A stretch of 64,000 nt of DNA. Source: Casuarina equisetifolia. Taxonomy: Eukaryota > Streptophyta > Magnoliopsida > Fagales > Casuarinaceae. The notes below the pieces were generated by a model that worked only from the letters and a program-made list of their open reading frames with translations, ran no database searches and was not told where the DNA came from. The stretch covers positions 4,846,001 through 4,910,000 of the forward strand of contig CM052356.1 of the NCBI GenBank assembly GCA_028551475.1, written 5' to 3'. Position numbers and translations under genes: made by a program. Positions 1 through 13,849 of this stretch are shown one piece after another. Each line of letters starts with the position of its first letter. Positions within the stretch are counted from its first letter, which is position 1.

Positions 1-613
1 ATGTATTCGAATCACGAGTAAAATAAGCAAATATCAAAATCAACATAAAAGAATTTCTATGTGAAAAACTCCTCCAATGTGAAGGATAAAAACCACAAAA
101 GCGATCACGGAGTTCACCCAAATCTCTACTATATAAATTATTAGATTTACAACCCAATCAAGTCTTTAACAATAGTAACAAGACAAAGATTTACTGATTC
201 AACAACAATAAACTCACCAATTAATAGTGAAGAACAAGTTGTAAACAACAACTTAACCAAGAAAAGTTAGAAAAATATCACCTAGATTTTCAACCAAGAT
301 CTGTTGATTTAAATAGCTTTAAATGATGATCCAACCGTTCACAATGAAGAACACCTAATCTTAAACCTACTGACAAAAAATTAGCTTAATTGGACCACAG
401 ATCGACCTTGATCAAACATTTGATCAACTGTTGTGCAGGGCTTATAATTCTTGTGAAAATTCTACTTTTTTCTTTTCTCACTCACTTTTCTTTTTGACCG
501 CCACTTTCTTTTTTAAAGAAAAAACCATATATTTTTCCTTTTAAACCTTAGGGCCACATTACCCTAATTGGACCTAATAATAAGTCCCGGATATGGGCTG
601 CACTAACCCAACA
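1..613 (-). repeat. 3' LTR of the Tnt1/Tork-like element (cut by window start)
   Basis: Aligns along its whole length with 4767-5380. Window base 1 corresponds to about base 71 of the other LTR, so about 70 bases lie outside the window. On the element strand it opens with the usual TGTTGG-type start at 613. The flanking target-site duplication cannot be checked because the outer end is missing. Confidence 0.92.
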
Positions 614-3600
614 ATCCAGCCTAAATGAGGGAGATTCCATATGTCCATTTCTCAAGTAAAATCCAAACCAGCCTTATGTTGACAAAACTCAAACTTTTTT
701 CGCCAAAGTGTCTTTGTCATCATATCAGAACCATTATCCTTAGTATGTACCTTTTCAAGCGTAACCTCTTTGGTTTCCATGATATCTCATATCCAATGAT
801 ACCTTATATCAATGTGTTTTGATCTTTGATGAAAAGTAGAGTTCTTAGTAAGATGTATAAAACTTTAACTAACACAAAATAACACATACCTTTCTTGCAT
901 AAAACCAAGTTCTTTTATGAATTCCTTCATCCAAAGCAACTCTTTACATGCTTCTGTTGCTGCAATAAATTCTACTTTCGTTGTAGATAGAGCAATACAT
1001 TTTTGTAATCTTGATTGCCATGCCACAGCTCCCCCTGAAAACTTAATCAAGAGGCCTAAAGTAGATCTTTTATTATCAATATCTCCTGCCATGTCAGAAT
1101 CTGTGTATCCCATAAGAATAGACTTATTACTCTCAAATGAAAGTTTTAAACTAGAAGTGCCTCGAAGATATCTTAGAATCCACTTCACTACATTCCAATG
1201 TTCTTTTCTAGGATTAGAAGTGAATCTGCTAATTACTCCAACTGCATGAGCTATATCTGACCTTGTACAAATCATTGTATACATTAAACAACCAACAGCC
1301 GAAACATAATGAATTCTTTCCATATCTTTTCTATCTTCTTATCTGTAGGACTTGTTTTTTACTAAGCTTAAAGTGTGTAGCAAGAGGCATGCTTACCACT
1401 TTAGCTTTATCCATACAAAACCTTTGAAGCACTTTCTTAATGTACTCCTCTTGAGACAACCATAACTTCTTAGCTTTTCTATCACAACTAACTCTTATAT
1501 CAAGAATTTGCTTCACTGAGCCTAAGTCTTTCATTGAGAATGACTTACTTAACTCCTGCTTCAATTTTTTAATTCTTGCAACATTCTTACTAACTATAAG
1601 TATATCATCTACATAAAGTAGTAGAATGATAAAATCATCATTTGAGAACTTCTACACAAATACACAATGATCAAAATTTGTCTTCTTGTAGGCTTGCTTT
1701 CCCATAAAAAAACTCAAATTTTTGATACCATTGTCTCGGTGCTTGTTTTAAGCCATATAAACTTTTTTTAGCTTGCAAACATAGTTCTTTTTACCTTTTT
1801 CTTTAAAACTCTTTGGCTGCTCCATGTAAATTTCTTCATTTAGGTCACCATGAAGGAAAACAGTCTTTACATCCATTTGCTCAATTTCAAGATCAAGATT
1901 GGCAGCTAATCCTAAAACTACTCGAATTAAGGACATCTTCACAACAGGTGAGAAAATCTCATCATAATCAATTCCCTTTTTCTAATGAAAATCTTTAACA
2001 ACTAGTTTAGCTTTGTATCAGGGTTGTGAAGAATTTTCATTATACTTCAATCTATAAATCCAGTGATTCTTCAAAGCTTTCTTACCCTTAAGCAATGTCA
2101 TCAACTCAAATGTTTGATTATCATGCAAAGATTTCAACTCGTCTTACATTGCATCAGCTCATTTTTTCTTATTCATATCCTCTGCAGCTTCTTCAAAGCT
2201 CTCTGGCTCACCTACACCAGTCAACAATACATACTCCTCAGTAGAGTATCTAAAAGATGGATGGTGATCTCTAGTAGACCTCCTCAATGGTGGAACTAAA
2301 GATAAATTTTACTGAACATCAACAACATTATCTGTCTGAGTGTCATTATTATTTGCACCTTATTGGTTATTCTGAACCTGATCTTGAACATCATGTTGAA
2401 TATCACTTTCAACTTATTCTGACAATTATTGCTATAAATCATTTGAAGGAATTAGATCAATATCAATACTAATCTTAGAGCCTTGTGACATATTCTTCTC
2501 ACTCTAGCCAATATCAGTCATATTTTGATTATTAAAAAATACAACATCACGACTTCTTACAATTTTCTTCACAATTGGATCATAACACTTGTAGCCAAAT
2601 TCAATCTTGACATCTAAGTTAAACCTCTCATCCTTTGGAATATAAACAAATATTTTGCAATTAAATACTCTTAAATAGTTATAGGAAACATCCTTGCCAA
2701 ACTAAACTCTATCTGGCACATCATCATCTAAAGCAACAGTTAGAGATAAATTGATAACATAAGCTGTTGTAAGTAATGCCTCACCCCAAAATGTCTTTGG
2801 CAAGTTAGCATTTGAAATCATACATCTGGGTCTCTTAACCAATGTCATGTTCATTCTTTTCATGATACCATTTAACTGAGGTGTTTTTGGAGGTGTCTTT
2901 TGATGTCAAATGTCATGTTGCCTACAATACTCATTAAATGGTCCAATATACTCACCACCATTGTCTAATCGAATACATTTCAACTTCTTTCCAATTTGCC
3001 TCTCTACTAAAACTTGAAACTGCTTGAACACATCTAACACTTGATCTTTTGACATCAAAACATAAACCCAAAGCTTTCTTGAGTAGTCATCAATGAAGGT
3101 CACAAAGTAGGATGCTCCACTAAGCATCCTTAGGTTAACTAGGCCACAAACATCCGAGTGTACTAACTCCAAGAAATCTGATTTTCTTGAATGAGGGTGA
3201 CTATAGAATGAAACTCTTTTATGTTTTCCAGCTAAACAATGTGCACAGTTCTCAAGTTTTGCACTCTTAATCCCATATAATAAGTTCTTCTTTGCCAACA
3301 CATTCGTGCCCTTCTCACTCATGTGACTTAACCTTTTGCACCATAAAGCATTTGCATTCTGATTTTTCACTACATTACAAATGTTCTTAGAAATCTTGGC
3401 CTGAAACAAATATAAAGAAGACTCTTTCTTGCCTCTAGCCATAACTAATGAACCTTTAGTAAGTTTCTATTGTCCATTATTGAAAATATTGCAAAAACCT
3501 TCATCATTAAGTTGTTCAATAGAAATCAAATTCAAGTAAATTTTTGGTACATGTCTAATATTCTTGAGAACCAACTTGGATCCATTACGAGTCTCTAAGC

Positions 3601-4680
3601 ATACATCTCCCATACCAGCAACTTTAGCTAAACAATCATTACCCATTTTCAATGTGCCAAAGTTTCTAGGAGTATAAGAAGTAAAGAACTCCTTCTTGAA
3701 AGTAATATAAAGAGAAGCACCACTATCAATTACCCAACTTGTCTCATTACTTGCAAAATTCACATTATTATCATAGCACACAATAACAAGTTTATTAGCA
3801 GCTGCTGCAACTCGATCATCATCATTGTTATCCTTATTCTCATTACTTTCATTAACTTTTTTCTTCTCATTTCTACCTTTACTATTCTTCTTTTCATTTT
3901 TCAGCTAGAAGTAATATTTTTTTATATGACCCATCTTGCCATAATGATGGCACTCTACATTTTTATTCCACGATTTAGACTTACTTCGACTTTTGTTATA
4001 ACTTATTAGACCTCTACTATAACTTCTCCCCTTGTTTTCAGTAACCAAAGCTTCAAAATGAGACAAAAAACCCTGATTCTTTCTTCTCATCTTTTCATTC
4101 AAAATACTAGTTTTGGTGAAATTCATAGTGACAATACCATCATGAGCAGAGTTACTCACTGACATATGAAATGTTTCCCAAGATTCTGGTAAAGTACTAA
4201 GTAATCAAAGTCCTTGTAGTTCATCTTCAAATTTCATATTCATGCCTGAAAGTTAATCTAACATTCCCTGAAACTCATTCAAGTGATCAGATATAGATTG
4301 TCCCATTTTTGTATTTCAAGCTAATAAGTTGTTTCATCAAATACATCTTATTATTTCCAATCTTTCGAGCATATAAGGATTCAAGCTTGTTCCATAGAGT
4401 CTGAGCATGTGTTTATTTACTAATGTGATTCAAAACATTCTCATCTACAAATTGTCGAATGAACTCATATACAATTTTATGCTCAAGAGTCCAATCGACC
4501 TCAATCATGTTGTCTAGTCTTGTTTCACTAAACACCAGTAAGTGCCAACGCTTCACATGAAGTAAATCTTCCATCTTACCCTTTCAAACATGATAGTTTC
4601 TTTCATTCAAACTAATCATCCTGTTAGTGTTTAGTTTCATCGTTCAATCAAATCCAAAGAATAAAATAACCACAACCCAA

Positions 4681-4693
4681 GCTCTTGATACCA
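4681..4693 (-). other. Primer-binding site, initiator tRNA-Met type
   Basis: Immediately inside the 5' LTR the element strand reads TGGTATCAAGAGC, which resembles the TGGTATCAGAGC primer-binding site complementary to the initiator methionine tRNA that plant Copia elements use. Its position beside the LTR terminus fixes the element's orientation as minus. Confidence 0.8.
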
Positions 4694-4696
4694 TTA

Positions 4697-5380
4697 TGAT
4701 AAGAAAAATAACGTATAAAGTTTTTCACTTTGATTGAACCTGTGAGGATATACTAAAACACCAATGATGTATTCGAATCACAAGTAAAATAAGTAAATAT
4801 TACAATCAACACAAAAGAATTTTTATGTGAAAAACTCCTCCAATGTGAAGAATAAAAACCACAGGACCAATCACGGAGTCCACCTAAATCTCTACTATAT
4901 AAATTATTAGATTTACAACCCAATCAAGTCCTTAACAATAGCAACAGGATAAAGATTTATTGATTCAACAACAATAGAATCACCAATTAATAGTGAAGAA
5001 CAAGTTGTGAACAACAACTTAACCAAGAAAAGTTGGAGAAATATCACCCAGATTTTTTTACTAAGATCTGTTAATTTAAAAAGCTTCAAATGACGATCTA
5101 ACCATTCACAATGAAGAACACCCAATCCCGAACCTGCTGACAAAAAATCAGCTCAATCGGACCACAGATTGACCTTGATCAAATGTTTGATCAACTGTTG
5201 TGTAGGACTTGTAATTCCTGTGAAAATTCTGTTATTTTCTTTTCTCACTCACTTTTCTTTTTTATGGTCACTCTCTTTTTTAAAGAAAAAATCCTATATT
5301 TTTTCTTTTAAACTTTAAGGCCACATTACCCTAATTGGACCCAATAATAAATCCTGAATATGGGCTGGACTAACCTAACA
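4697..5380 (-). repeat. 5' LTR of the Tnt1/Tork-like element, 684 bp
   Basis: Complete LTR. On the element strand it starts TGTTAG and ends TTATCA, giving the standard TG...CA termini. It carries a run of pyrimidine-rich sequence and matches 1-613. The host flank begins with GTTAC at 5381, the expected position of a 5-bp target-site duplication, whose partner lies beyond the window. Confidence 0.92.
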
Positions 5381-6535
5381 GTTACCTTTATATGTAGGAT
5401 GAAAGTTCCACACAAGAAGTACGATCCTTTATAGTGGAACTTAAGTAAAAAAAAGTAATCCCTCAAACTTTTGAATTGGGCTTTGAGTTTCTAACTTAGT
5501 ATTGAGGTTTAGATTAAATATGTTTTACCTTATGTGACTTTAAACTTAATGACACCTTAGTGTGTAGGAGAGTTTGTGCATGATAAGAGTCTTATATTAG
5601 AAGAAAAGATCCTTAAAATTAAACTTAAATGAAAGGAAAACCCTTTAATCCTAAAACTAACTTTTGAGTTGAGTTTTGGATGTTCTAACTAAGTAGTAGA
5701 GCCCAAGTTAAATGTACTTCATTCTATGTGATCTTGAGCATAATGTCGCTCAGCATGCATGGATGTGTGTGCAAAATGAAAATTTCACACAAGAAGTAAA
5801 GACATGTGTAACCTTTTTACAAAACCAATTTTTGAATTAGTAACCCTTAACTCTTGAATTAGTTTTAAGTTGGGTCTTTGAGTTTTTTTACTTTTACAAA
5901 ACCAATTTATATATAACATTGTACGTTGGGTAGAACAAATAAAGTAATATAAATGAAATAAGCTATCCATTAACACCATATGGCCCAATGATGATGATCT
6001 CATAGTGTTACACAATTAGGTCTCCTACTTTCAAAACTACTAGGAAGTAGGCATAAAAGATGGCAAATTGGCTTGGGGAGACAATGTAGTGCTACTTGTA
6101 CTTCTTTTTTGACATCAAAAACTATGAAATTCAGAAAATTTTTGATGTTTAAACCATAATTTTTGTGAAATTTATTCTTTGCAACTTTTAAAACCCACTT
6201 TTAAGAGAAGAGAATACTCACCTATAATAAATCAACACATATAGGAGTTTTCACACACTAGTTTCAATGAACATTCAGTTCAACTAGGAAAAGTTCAAGC
6301 CAAACCCTTTTAGTTACTAGATACCTTGGTTTGTGATATAAAGAGTTATCTTGGAATACGATAGTTGGCAACGAGTTAATTACATATCTTTTTTTCTTTT
6401 TTCTTCTCATATGAGCTAAGCTATCTTCCAGACGCATTGACAAAATCTAGAACCATTTCAAACCACAAAGGTCTCTGGCTTAGCCACAAGAAGTTTATTA
6501 CAGTGAAATCGAAGGCAGAATGGAGTTCTAGCCAA
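5381..6535. other. Intergenic DNA with a degenerate direct repeat
   Basis: No gene was recognised. Two diverged blocks, about 5395-5600 and 5640-5830, share an order of motifs (CACACAAGAAGTA, then text around a gene-poor stretch ending in 'ATGTGA-CTT-A-CTTAATG'), so this looks like an old local duplication or an older repeat into which the Copia element inserted. The 6420-6535 part is probably the 3' UTR of the kaurene oxidase gene. Confidence 0.4.
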
Positions 6536-9297
6536 TCAATTTCTCAACTTCAACATCACGTGCATGGGATGGAGCTTATGAGTAGTAAGTCCAAGAGTGT
6601 CTACGTTTTCCTCTTCTCCATCTTTCAGCCTCCATTTAAACTCTTGTACCAACCTACCGATTGCTATGCATGCTATTAATGATGCCTGAAGAGAGCCTGC
6701 ACAAACTCTCCTTCCGCCTCCAAATGCCATTGTCTTGTACAAATCTGCTGGATCATATTTCTCATCAAGAAATCTCTCAGGCTTCCATTCTTCAGGGCTT
6801 TCCCATTGCTTTTTGTCCCTGTTACACCCGTATATGTTTATAGCAATCTGTGAATCAACATGCCCAGTAAGATACTTTGCCTGGAATTGTAACATCAAAC
6901 ATGAAAACACATAATATAGAATAGCTAAATAGGAAAACGATCAACCTCACTTCCAGCAGGAATATAGTAGCCTCCTAACTGCGTATCTTCGTGTGCATAT
7001 CGCAAAGGTACTATTGGAACGGGACTATGCTTCCTCAGAGTTTCATGGAAAACAGCACCCAAGTATGGAAGCTGAGGCAAGTGTTCTTCAGAAATCTTGT
7101 CAAATCCGCAAACGTTTCGGATTTCTTGATACAAACGATCCTATTACACAAAAAAGGTATCAATATCATAGTTACCAAAAATTGTGGCAAAGAGATGCAC
7201 ATTTGTGATCAACATAACCTGTCGGATTAGATCTTTAGCGAGTTCATACAAGGCCCATTCAGTCGTAACCAAAGTAGTATCTGATGTCTCGATGATTGGC
7301 TCCCAAACCAACATGGTAATTTCTACATTTCTTAATGTTTTTGCCTCAGACAATAAGTAATCGAGATAACAATCTATTTCCTGTTTCAAATTAATGTGAG
7401 ATTATAGTAAGGAACCTTAGGAAACAATTTTGCACTTTTACCACGAAAACAATACCTCGCCTGAAGCTATGCGCTTCTTCTGCTTCTTGATCAGGGCATT
7501 CATCACTGCCTGCCTCCGAAAAGCTATTCTTTGAATTTTCATCTCCAATTTCTTATTTGGAATCCATCTCAGGTATGGGAAGAAATCTCTCCAATCCACA
7601 TCAATCGCACCCTCCATTAAGTCAGTGACTAGTGTCTTAAATATCTCATTTCTTGACAAAGTGCCACCAAGCTCTTCAACGTAAATGGATTCTACGTCTT
7701 GCCCCAAAGCCTGCAAGTTTCATTTTTCTTGAGTCTCACTTTAACCAATAAGAGCATAATAAAGTTTCAACCAAAAGAATACACTTACTTCTTTCAATGC
7801 CACCCCAAAAAGTTCATACTCAAATACTTTCCTGAAATTCACAGCTTCAAGAGGAGAGTTTTTGACAAGCTCACGAAATTTGCTTGAGACATTTTCTATC
7901 ATGGTGTCTCTATGGCATCGATGTCGCTTCTAAATAGCAAAGAGGGATTAAAAAGCAAGCCAAAAACATAAATAATTTGTAGGTATGCAAAATTTGGAGT
8001 ATCTTACTTTTTTTTAGAAATAAATTTAGGCAAAAAAAGGTGCGGAAAATAAGTATTTAACTTGAGGCCCTTTAGACAAAGAAACCTCAAGCCATTAGTA
8101 GTTTTATTGGACAACTAGTAGATTGACAAAGTATTTCCTGTAACTTAAATCATATCTAAAAAACATCATTAAACTAAAACATGTGCTATTTCCCCATAAG
8201 CCATTGTAAGAAATAAAAAAAAATATCTTAATTTAAATTAAAACTTATAGTTATGAGGTGACACCCTGTTATTCAAAAAGGAATATGTTACTCCCAGAAA
8301 ATAATTCATTGCGCTGAGAGTAAAATAAGTACCAACCTGAGCATTTGCTCCTAAAACATTTGCAAGAATATGTCGTTTTACCGTCTTGTGAAACTCGTTG
8401 TAGTCACTAGTTGCAACCATACATTTATCGGAGGTGAGAATCCTTAGAGCCTTGGGCAACTTTCTTGTTGAGATGGATGAAAATCTGGTCACCATAGCCT
8501 GAAACCACCAGGAAAATGACTTATCCATGCATGGCACAAGACAGGCATTGTTTTATCATAAAGCTTCCTTCCGCTTAGTCGCTGTTCATATGGTTATTTC
8601 TTGTAAACAAAACACAAAGTAGCCTCTAACTTACTGTATGACCATAAAGCTAATCTTCATTTAACTACTAAATTATTAACACTACCGCCATGGCAAGCCC
8701 CGAACAGACCCAAAAAACAAGAGGACTGATTACTTTACTCAAGAACTGTGGTGAACGGGTGCTGCATCCTGATAAGAAAGATGGAATAGGAAAGTAGGCC
8801 ATGTACCTCTTTGGCAACATCGCTGGAATTGAGAACAATAATAGTGGAGGCCCCGGTTCTGATGGAATAGACTGGACCATATCTCTCAGCCCATCTTGTA
8901 AATGTCTTGTGCGGCTTTTTCTCCTTCAGTTGCAGCAAGTTTCCTATCACCGGAAGCCCCGGAACCACTGTGACATTCCAGGGAAAATGTACCCAGAAGT
9001 TGAGTCAAATCTAATTTAGATTTCAAGCACATGTATCACACATTCAACACTAGAATCTTAAACCCGTCTCCCTGCAAATTTCAAAGTGGAGAACCAATAA
9101 AACCCAAGGAGAAGGAACAGAAATAAGAAACAGGGGCTACCAGGAACAGGGGGGAGCTGGTGAGGTTCCTTCTTCCGGCGAGAGATGAATCCTCGAACAG
9201 TGTAATAAACGAGCAACAGAGAGAGGCAACCAACGGCGACAGAGATGGCAAGGGGACTGGCTTGGATATCTGGGAGGATTGGTGTTACGCCGGCCAT
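6536..9297 (-). CDS. KO: ent-Kaurene oxidase (cytochrome P450, CYP701A)
   Basis: Catalyses the three-step oxidation of ent-kaurene to ent-kaurenoic acid in gibberellin synthesis; the family acts at the plastid envelope/ER. Eight exons join in frame with GT-AG introns: 9141-9297, 8807-8967, 8337-8498, 7789-7929, 7456-7710, 7219-7380, 6946-7140, 6536-6847. They give 1545 nt and 514 aa, against about 509 for Arabidopsis GA3/KO, which also has eight exons. Visible features are an N-terminal membrane helix (about residues 15-35), the hinge [15 protein letters not shown], the I-helix ETSDTT (323-328), the K-helix ETLR (379-382), PERF (434-437) and the heme loop [10 protein letters not shown] (453-462, Cys460). 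The start at 9297 gives the right N-terminus; an upstream in-frame ATG at 9435 would add an unrelated tail. All key residues are present and the gene looks functional. The next gene is an SDR pseudogene and no operon-like link is implied. Confidence 0.96.
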
Positions 9298-10499
9298 GAC
9301 TCCAAACTTTGACCGACAGAAACCTTGTTTTGGCTCCAGAGAAACCTTTGCAGCTGCAGCCAAGGTTATATACATCCTGTCAAGAGCTGAGGCAGCGTTC
9401 CCAATCCATACCCCCACCTCTGTGCACGCTCTCATTGATTATTTCTCATGTCAGAACGGACACTCTTTGTTGTCAGATTGAGAATTAACTATTCCTGCGT
9501 GAACTGCTGTGTCGTATTTTAGTTGGGATAACTAATGGAAGGACACCATCGTGGCAGGCGAAGCATAAGATATGCTCACCAAAATCATATTATACGACAT
9601 CCTTGAATGTTCCTGCTTTGCCGCCCTCGATGCAGCTCTGATGCCCTTTTGGCTTTTAGTTTTCCGGGAATGGATTTACCAGGATAAGTAACAAACGGCG
9701 AATTGAGCTGATCCCAAACAGGCATTATGAAATGGGCGCAAGGACTTCCATAAAGTTCCCAACTAAACCAACTAATTATAGGCCTTTAGCAATCAATCTC
9801 TGCAGTAATGGAGGGATTCTGTTTAGTAAAGGATTTCGGTAATGACTCTGTAGATGAGATTACAGGGCAGAATTGGTCAGAACTGATTTCACCAGACTAA
9901 AAGAAGGCATTTCGAAAATGAGAGGACCAGAAAGCACCATCTGTTAAAATCAACTCCCTCTTCCATTTTGGGGCACTAAATCACCCACGATATCCTATTT
10001 TCATGAAGATAATTGCTTCCCTATGAATCCATCGTGTCCTTAATTGAGCTTCATGGAGGCCAACAGAGTTTGTTCTTCCATCACTCACTCAAAGGTACAC
10101 AATACTAGTTAACTTCTTAATACTATTCCTTGCTTTCTAAATTCAAGTTGAAACAAAGCTGATGGTTACAACAAAAAAGCATCCTCGACACTGAGGGTCC
10201 CCCATTTTAAATATTTTTTATACGATTGGGCTTATAATTATGTCATTTGAAGACATTTTATTAGAAAGTCGTAATCTGAACAGTCAACTACATTGGAAAT
10301 TTTGACGATAACTGGGGTCTGTGCACGACTTTCCACTGACCTATTGTTTGTCGTGCTTGATTTCTGGAATGTACATAGAGACCATGGAGGCAGGAAATAC
10401 AGGAATCGGAAAAGGCAGATTCCACTTTGATCTGAGCAGGGACCAGACGGCATAGCATTACTTTCTATAGTTGGCATAACATCAGTGCTTATAGTCTGC
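9298..10499. other. Intergenic region, kaurene oxidase promoter side
   Basis: No coding sequence was recognised. The first few hundred bases beyond 9297 should hold the 5' UTR and promoter of the minus-strand KO gene. I could not assign a TATA box or named element with confidence. Confidence 0.4.
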
Positions 10500-11022
10500 A
10501 TCACAGGATCTCTTGCAACTCCGAGATTGCAAGGTTTAGTACTAGTTTTTGAGAGATAACGAGACTCTTAAATCAGTTGTTGGAAGAATAAAGAAAATTG
10601 TGCAACAAACACATATACAATAACACCAACGAACATCATGATTTTTATGTCTAAATAACTATATTTGGAAAGAGTTTACTATAATAATCTCTCCTGTTAT
10701 AATGAATACAACTTTATTCCCAAGTCTGATACAAGTCAGCTGCTAGGCTTCATTTTGGTTCCACGAATATCAACTTCCAATGCCCATCATAAGAACTACA
10801 AATTTACTAAAAGCCGAAGCTGAAAGTTCTTTCACAATTCCTAAACCAGGAAGTTTTTATTCATGTTAAGTAACAAGTAAAACAGCTGCCAGAACAGAAG
10901 AAATTTGTGAAAAATGTGACTTGAAGATGAACCGCTACATAGTATTGCACCAGATATCGGTTGAAAGGTTGGCACTTCCGTGCGATCATCGGATAAAAAA
11001 AAGGTCCATCTTCAGGCATCAT

Positions 11023-11190
11023 GTCGCAGTCTTCCGGGATTCCAATCGGAACTTGGTTTGAGCGGGGTTGATTTGGATTTGTAGGAGTCATCTTCCCTGC
11101 ATCAGAGTGAACACAGCACACCCGCATCATAAATGGAAACGACACATTAACATCATATTGGACACTGCATAACTGCATCATCATCAAGGA
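11023..11190. repeat. ~170-bp dispersed repeat, copy A (in SDR pseudogene exon 4)
   Basis: Starts TCGCAGTCTTCCGGGAT and ends GACACAACACC. It matches 13852-14012 from end to end apart from small indels. The intact SDR gene has nothing at the matching place, so the segment is an insertion. It has no coding potential I recognise, and no inverted termini are obvious. Confidence 0.75.
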
Positions 11191-11612
11191 GACACAACAC
11201 CGAGACACAAGCCAAAGCTTTGCAAAAACTAGTCCTCCCTTCCATTCACCATTGCCACCTTTTACATAGCCAACCTCATTACAGTTTTGCCCCCATTACA
11301 TTAAATGCCCACCAAACCACATCTCTTGCCATAAAAGCCCGATCCCACTTCCACCAAAGTCTACACAGGGGTCCCATCAAACTACCAACTGCAAGATAAT
11401 ACAAAACCCAAAACAGGCACGTGACACATCAATGCTAGCATGATAGGACCTTTAGATCCATCTTCAAAGGTCAAGATCCCTCTGTTCCCGTTCAAATCCG
11501 TCTTGACATAGCCAGGAGTAACAGAGTTGATGGCAATGGTGGGATATTTCTTTGCCAGAACCCTCGTGTAAGCATTCAAAGCTGCCTTGGAGACATTAAA
11601 AACAGGATGTCC

Positions 11613-11681
11613 TACAGGCCAGCCTTCAAAGGGTACTGTCCCTATTCCTTAGAAAGAAAAAAAAAGGTACAGGCCAGCCTT
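11613..11681. repeat. 14-bp direct repeat flanking a 41-bp insert in SDR pseudogene exon 4
   Basis: TACAGGCCAGCCTT occurs at 11613-11626 and again at 11668-11681, with 41 bases between. The intact gene has a single corresponding site. This is the pattern left by an insertion with target-site duplication or by templated end-filling. Confidence 0.7.
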
Positions 11682-13849
11682 GGCTTCTATCAAATTCTCC
11701 TTAACTTCTTCTAAAAATCCTTCCACCACTTTGTCCACTTTCTCTTCTGTCAGGCCATTTGCATCTTCTAGCTCATTCCTTGCATTCACGTTTGAGACCA
11801 ACTGAAATACAAGATAAATTGTTATAGAAAGCTTATTTTTACCACCCAAAAAGTATTCAAAAGTTTGGGATATTTCATCCTTATGCAAGAATTTATAAAT
11901 AGGATTTAGACCATGTGAGAGTTTTTGTCATATCATTCTTAGCATAGATTAGTTGAAAATTTACTTTTCCAACTTGGTTCCAGCAATTTCTACCTCTAGA
12001 GTTTCACTACAAAGGATTCATTAGAAATTGTTAGCAAACCCCAAATAAACTTTGGATTGGACATGCACGCTACCAAAGCCCAAGCCTCAGCCCGTCATCG
12101 TATGACGAAGTAGAAGATGATTAACCTCAGTCCATCAATTGTGAGTGATGAGGAAGAGTGTTGCGATGGGCGCTGTAAAGAACAGGGGAACTCAGGATCT
12201 TGCTATGAAGCAAACTATCCACTGTTTGTGCACAACCTCAGGCTACATACATGTGAGACAAGATCTGTGGATAACAATGATAAGGTTACACATGAAAGTG
12301 TTGACTCTTCTGAGTTGTATGATTGAAGTACCTAGTAAAAGGAGATAGTCAGGCACATGAATGGACAAATATGCCCAACGTGCTTATTAAAGTTAGAGCA
12401 TCTTTAGTCATATCATATTGTGTTTATTATGTTGTGTTAAAGTTATTTTAATTAACTCCTATAAAAGGAGATGTAGTGTCTTTTATTACGCAATGAAAAT
12501 AATAATATAATCAATTTCTTTTATTTGTCTCTTACGTTTTTTATATTTTCAACTATAAATGTCTGTTGAAATGACCATAAAATTCTCAATTACTTTGACC
12601 CCATGATTATGGAGAAATCATGTCTTTCTCCATTAGTATCATATATGCGATATAACAAGAAGTGGCTACCTTTTAGTATGTAAATATCATACTGTTAGCT
12701 ATCTAAGTCAAAGTTGAAATATACTATTATTTCTAAATTGGATAATTGAAGAAGTGAAAATAGTTCTTTGGCCACTAGCTTGATCCCATAATAATTTGTT
12801 CTTGAACAATTCAAGGCAATATTGTAATTTTACTCCATGACTCTTTTCAAGGATTCACATTTGCACCTAGAACTTGTGTCATGGAATGCCATCGTAAATG
12901 ATGTGGAAGACAAAACTTCATATAATTAAAATTTGTACAAGGGTCTACATTTTCACCTTAATTTGTAAAAAATACTTAATTATGGATTGTCCTCTCAATT
13001 GAAATACTATGGAGATTTTACTATAACAAGAAACTTACCTTATCATAGCCACCTTTTAAGCCCTCTTGATCCTTTGCATTAGCTAGGCATCCCAGAATTG
13101 CAACATTATTTTCTACAATTCTAATGCAATTTCAATTTAGGGTGCTAAAATTGGAAACAAGAACTAGTCTCTTGTTAAATTGATCATTAATTTTCACCAA
13201 AAAAAATGACTTTGTGTTAATTTATTTGAATATAAAAAACATTTCCATTCATCAACTTTACAAATATATTCTTGTAAATTTGAGTTTTCCATCAAAAAAT
13301 TGGAAGTGAATGTTAGAGGATTTATTTTTTTCTCTAATTTTTTTTAAAGAAGTACAATAAATCAACGGTTTAGTAACATGAAAAAGAATTTTAAAAAATG
13401 TCCTATGAGAATGCAATCAACAAGTGATAAGATGTCTTACCAAAAATTTGGTTCTCTAATAACATGTTAAAAGGTTTATGTATCCTTTAAAACCGGCTTA
13501 TAAAGAAGAAACACTATTTAATATTTTGATAGAATGGATCGCTACTAGATTTCAACAATTATATCTTCTTCATGCCTTATCTTTCCCAAAATCAAAACTT
13601 TGTTACCACAAAATTCTAGAAAGAGGCTGCAATAGATAGAAGAAACACTTAAGCATTGTCTTCACTCTCACAAGTAGGTGAGAGTTGAACTATATACCGA
13701 TATGTTAAGCTTTCCAAATTGGGTTTTGATGAAATCAGAAAGGGAAGAAATGGAAGCAAGTCTATTACATCAGGCTAATGAAATACCATCTTGGAGTATC
13801 CAGCAGCCTTTAGGCTTTCAACGGCTTCATCTCCCATGTTCACATCTGT

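Larger units (their letters stand above)
1..5380 (-). mobile_element. Broken Ty1/Copia LTR retrotransposon, Tnt1/Tork-like lineage
   Basis: Fossil element on the minus strand. Two near-identical long terminal repeats bracket an internal region whose parts lie in normal Copia order. Read leftwards from the 5' LTR these are: gag with a zinc-knuckle motif (about 3.9-4.6 kb), aspartic protease (about 3.47-3.78 kb, active-site DSGAS), integrase (about 2.9-3.44 kb, with SDVCG and DNGGEY), reverse transcriptase (about 1.3-2.5 kb) and RNase H (about 0.87-1.32 kb, with GYTDSDMAGD and ALSTTKVEF). The peptide pieces closely resemble tobacco Tnt1 as I remember it, which gives the lineage. It is broken, with roughly ten or more interruptions. 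Its left end lies outside the window. The two LTRs differ at roughly 9-10% of positions by eye, suggesting insertion some millions of years ago, depending on the host's substitution rate. Confidence 0.93.

Noticed and set aside
917-1249. 110-codon plus-strand frame
   Set aside because: Antisense to the RNase H region of the Copia fossil.
9298-9435. Upstream extension of kaurene oxidase to an ATG at 9435
   Set aside because: It would add 46 residues (MRACTEVGVWIGN...) unlike KO N-termini; the ATG at 9297 gives the expected length and membrane anchor.
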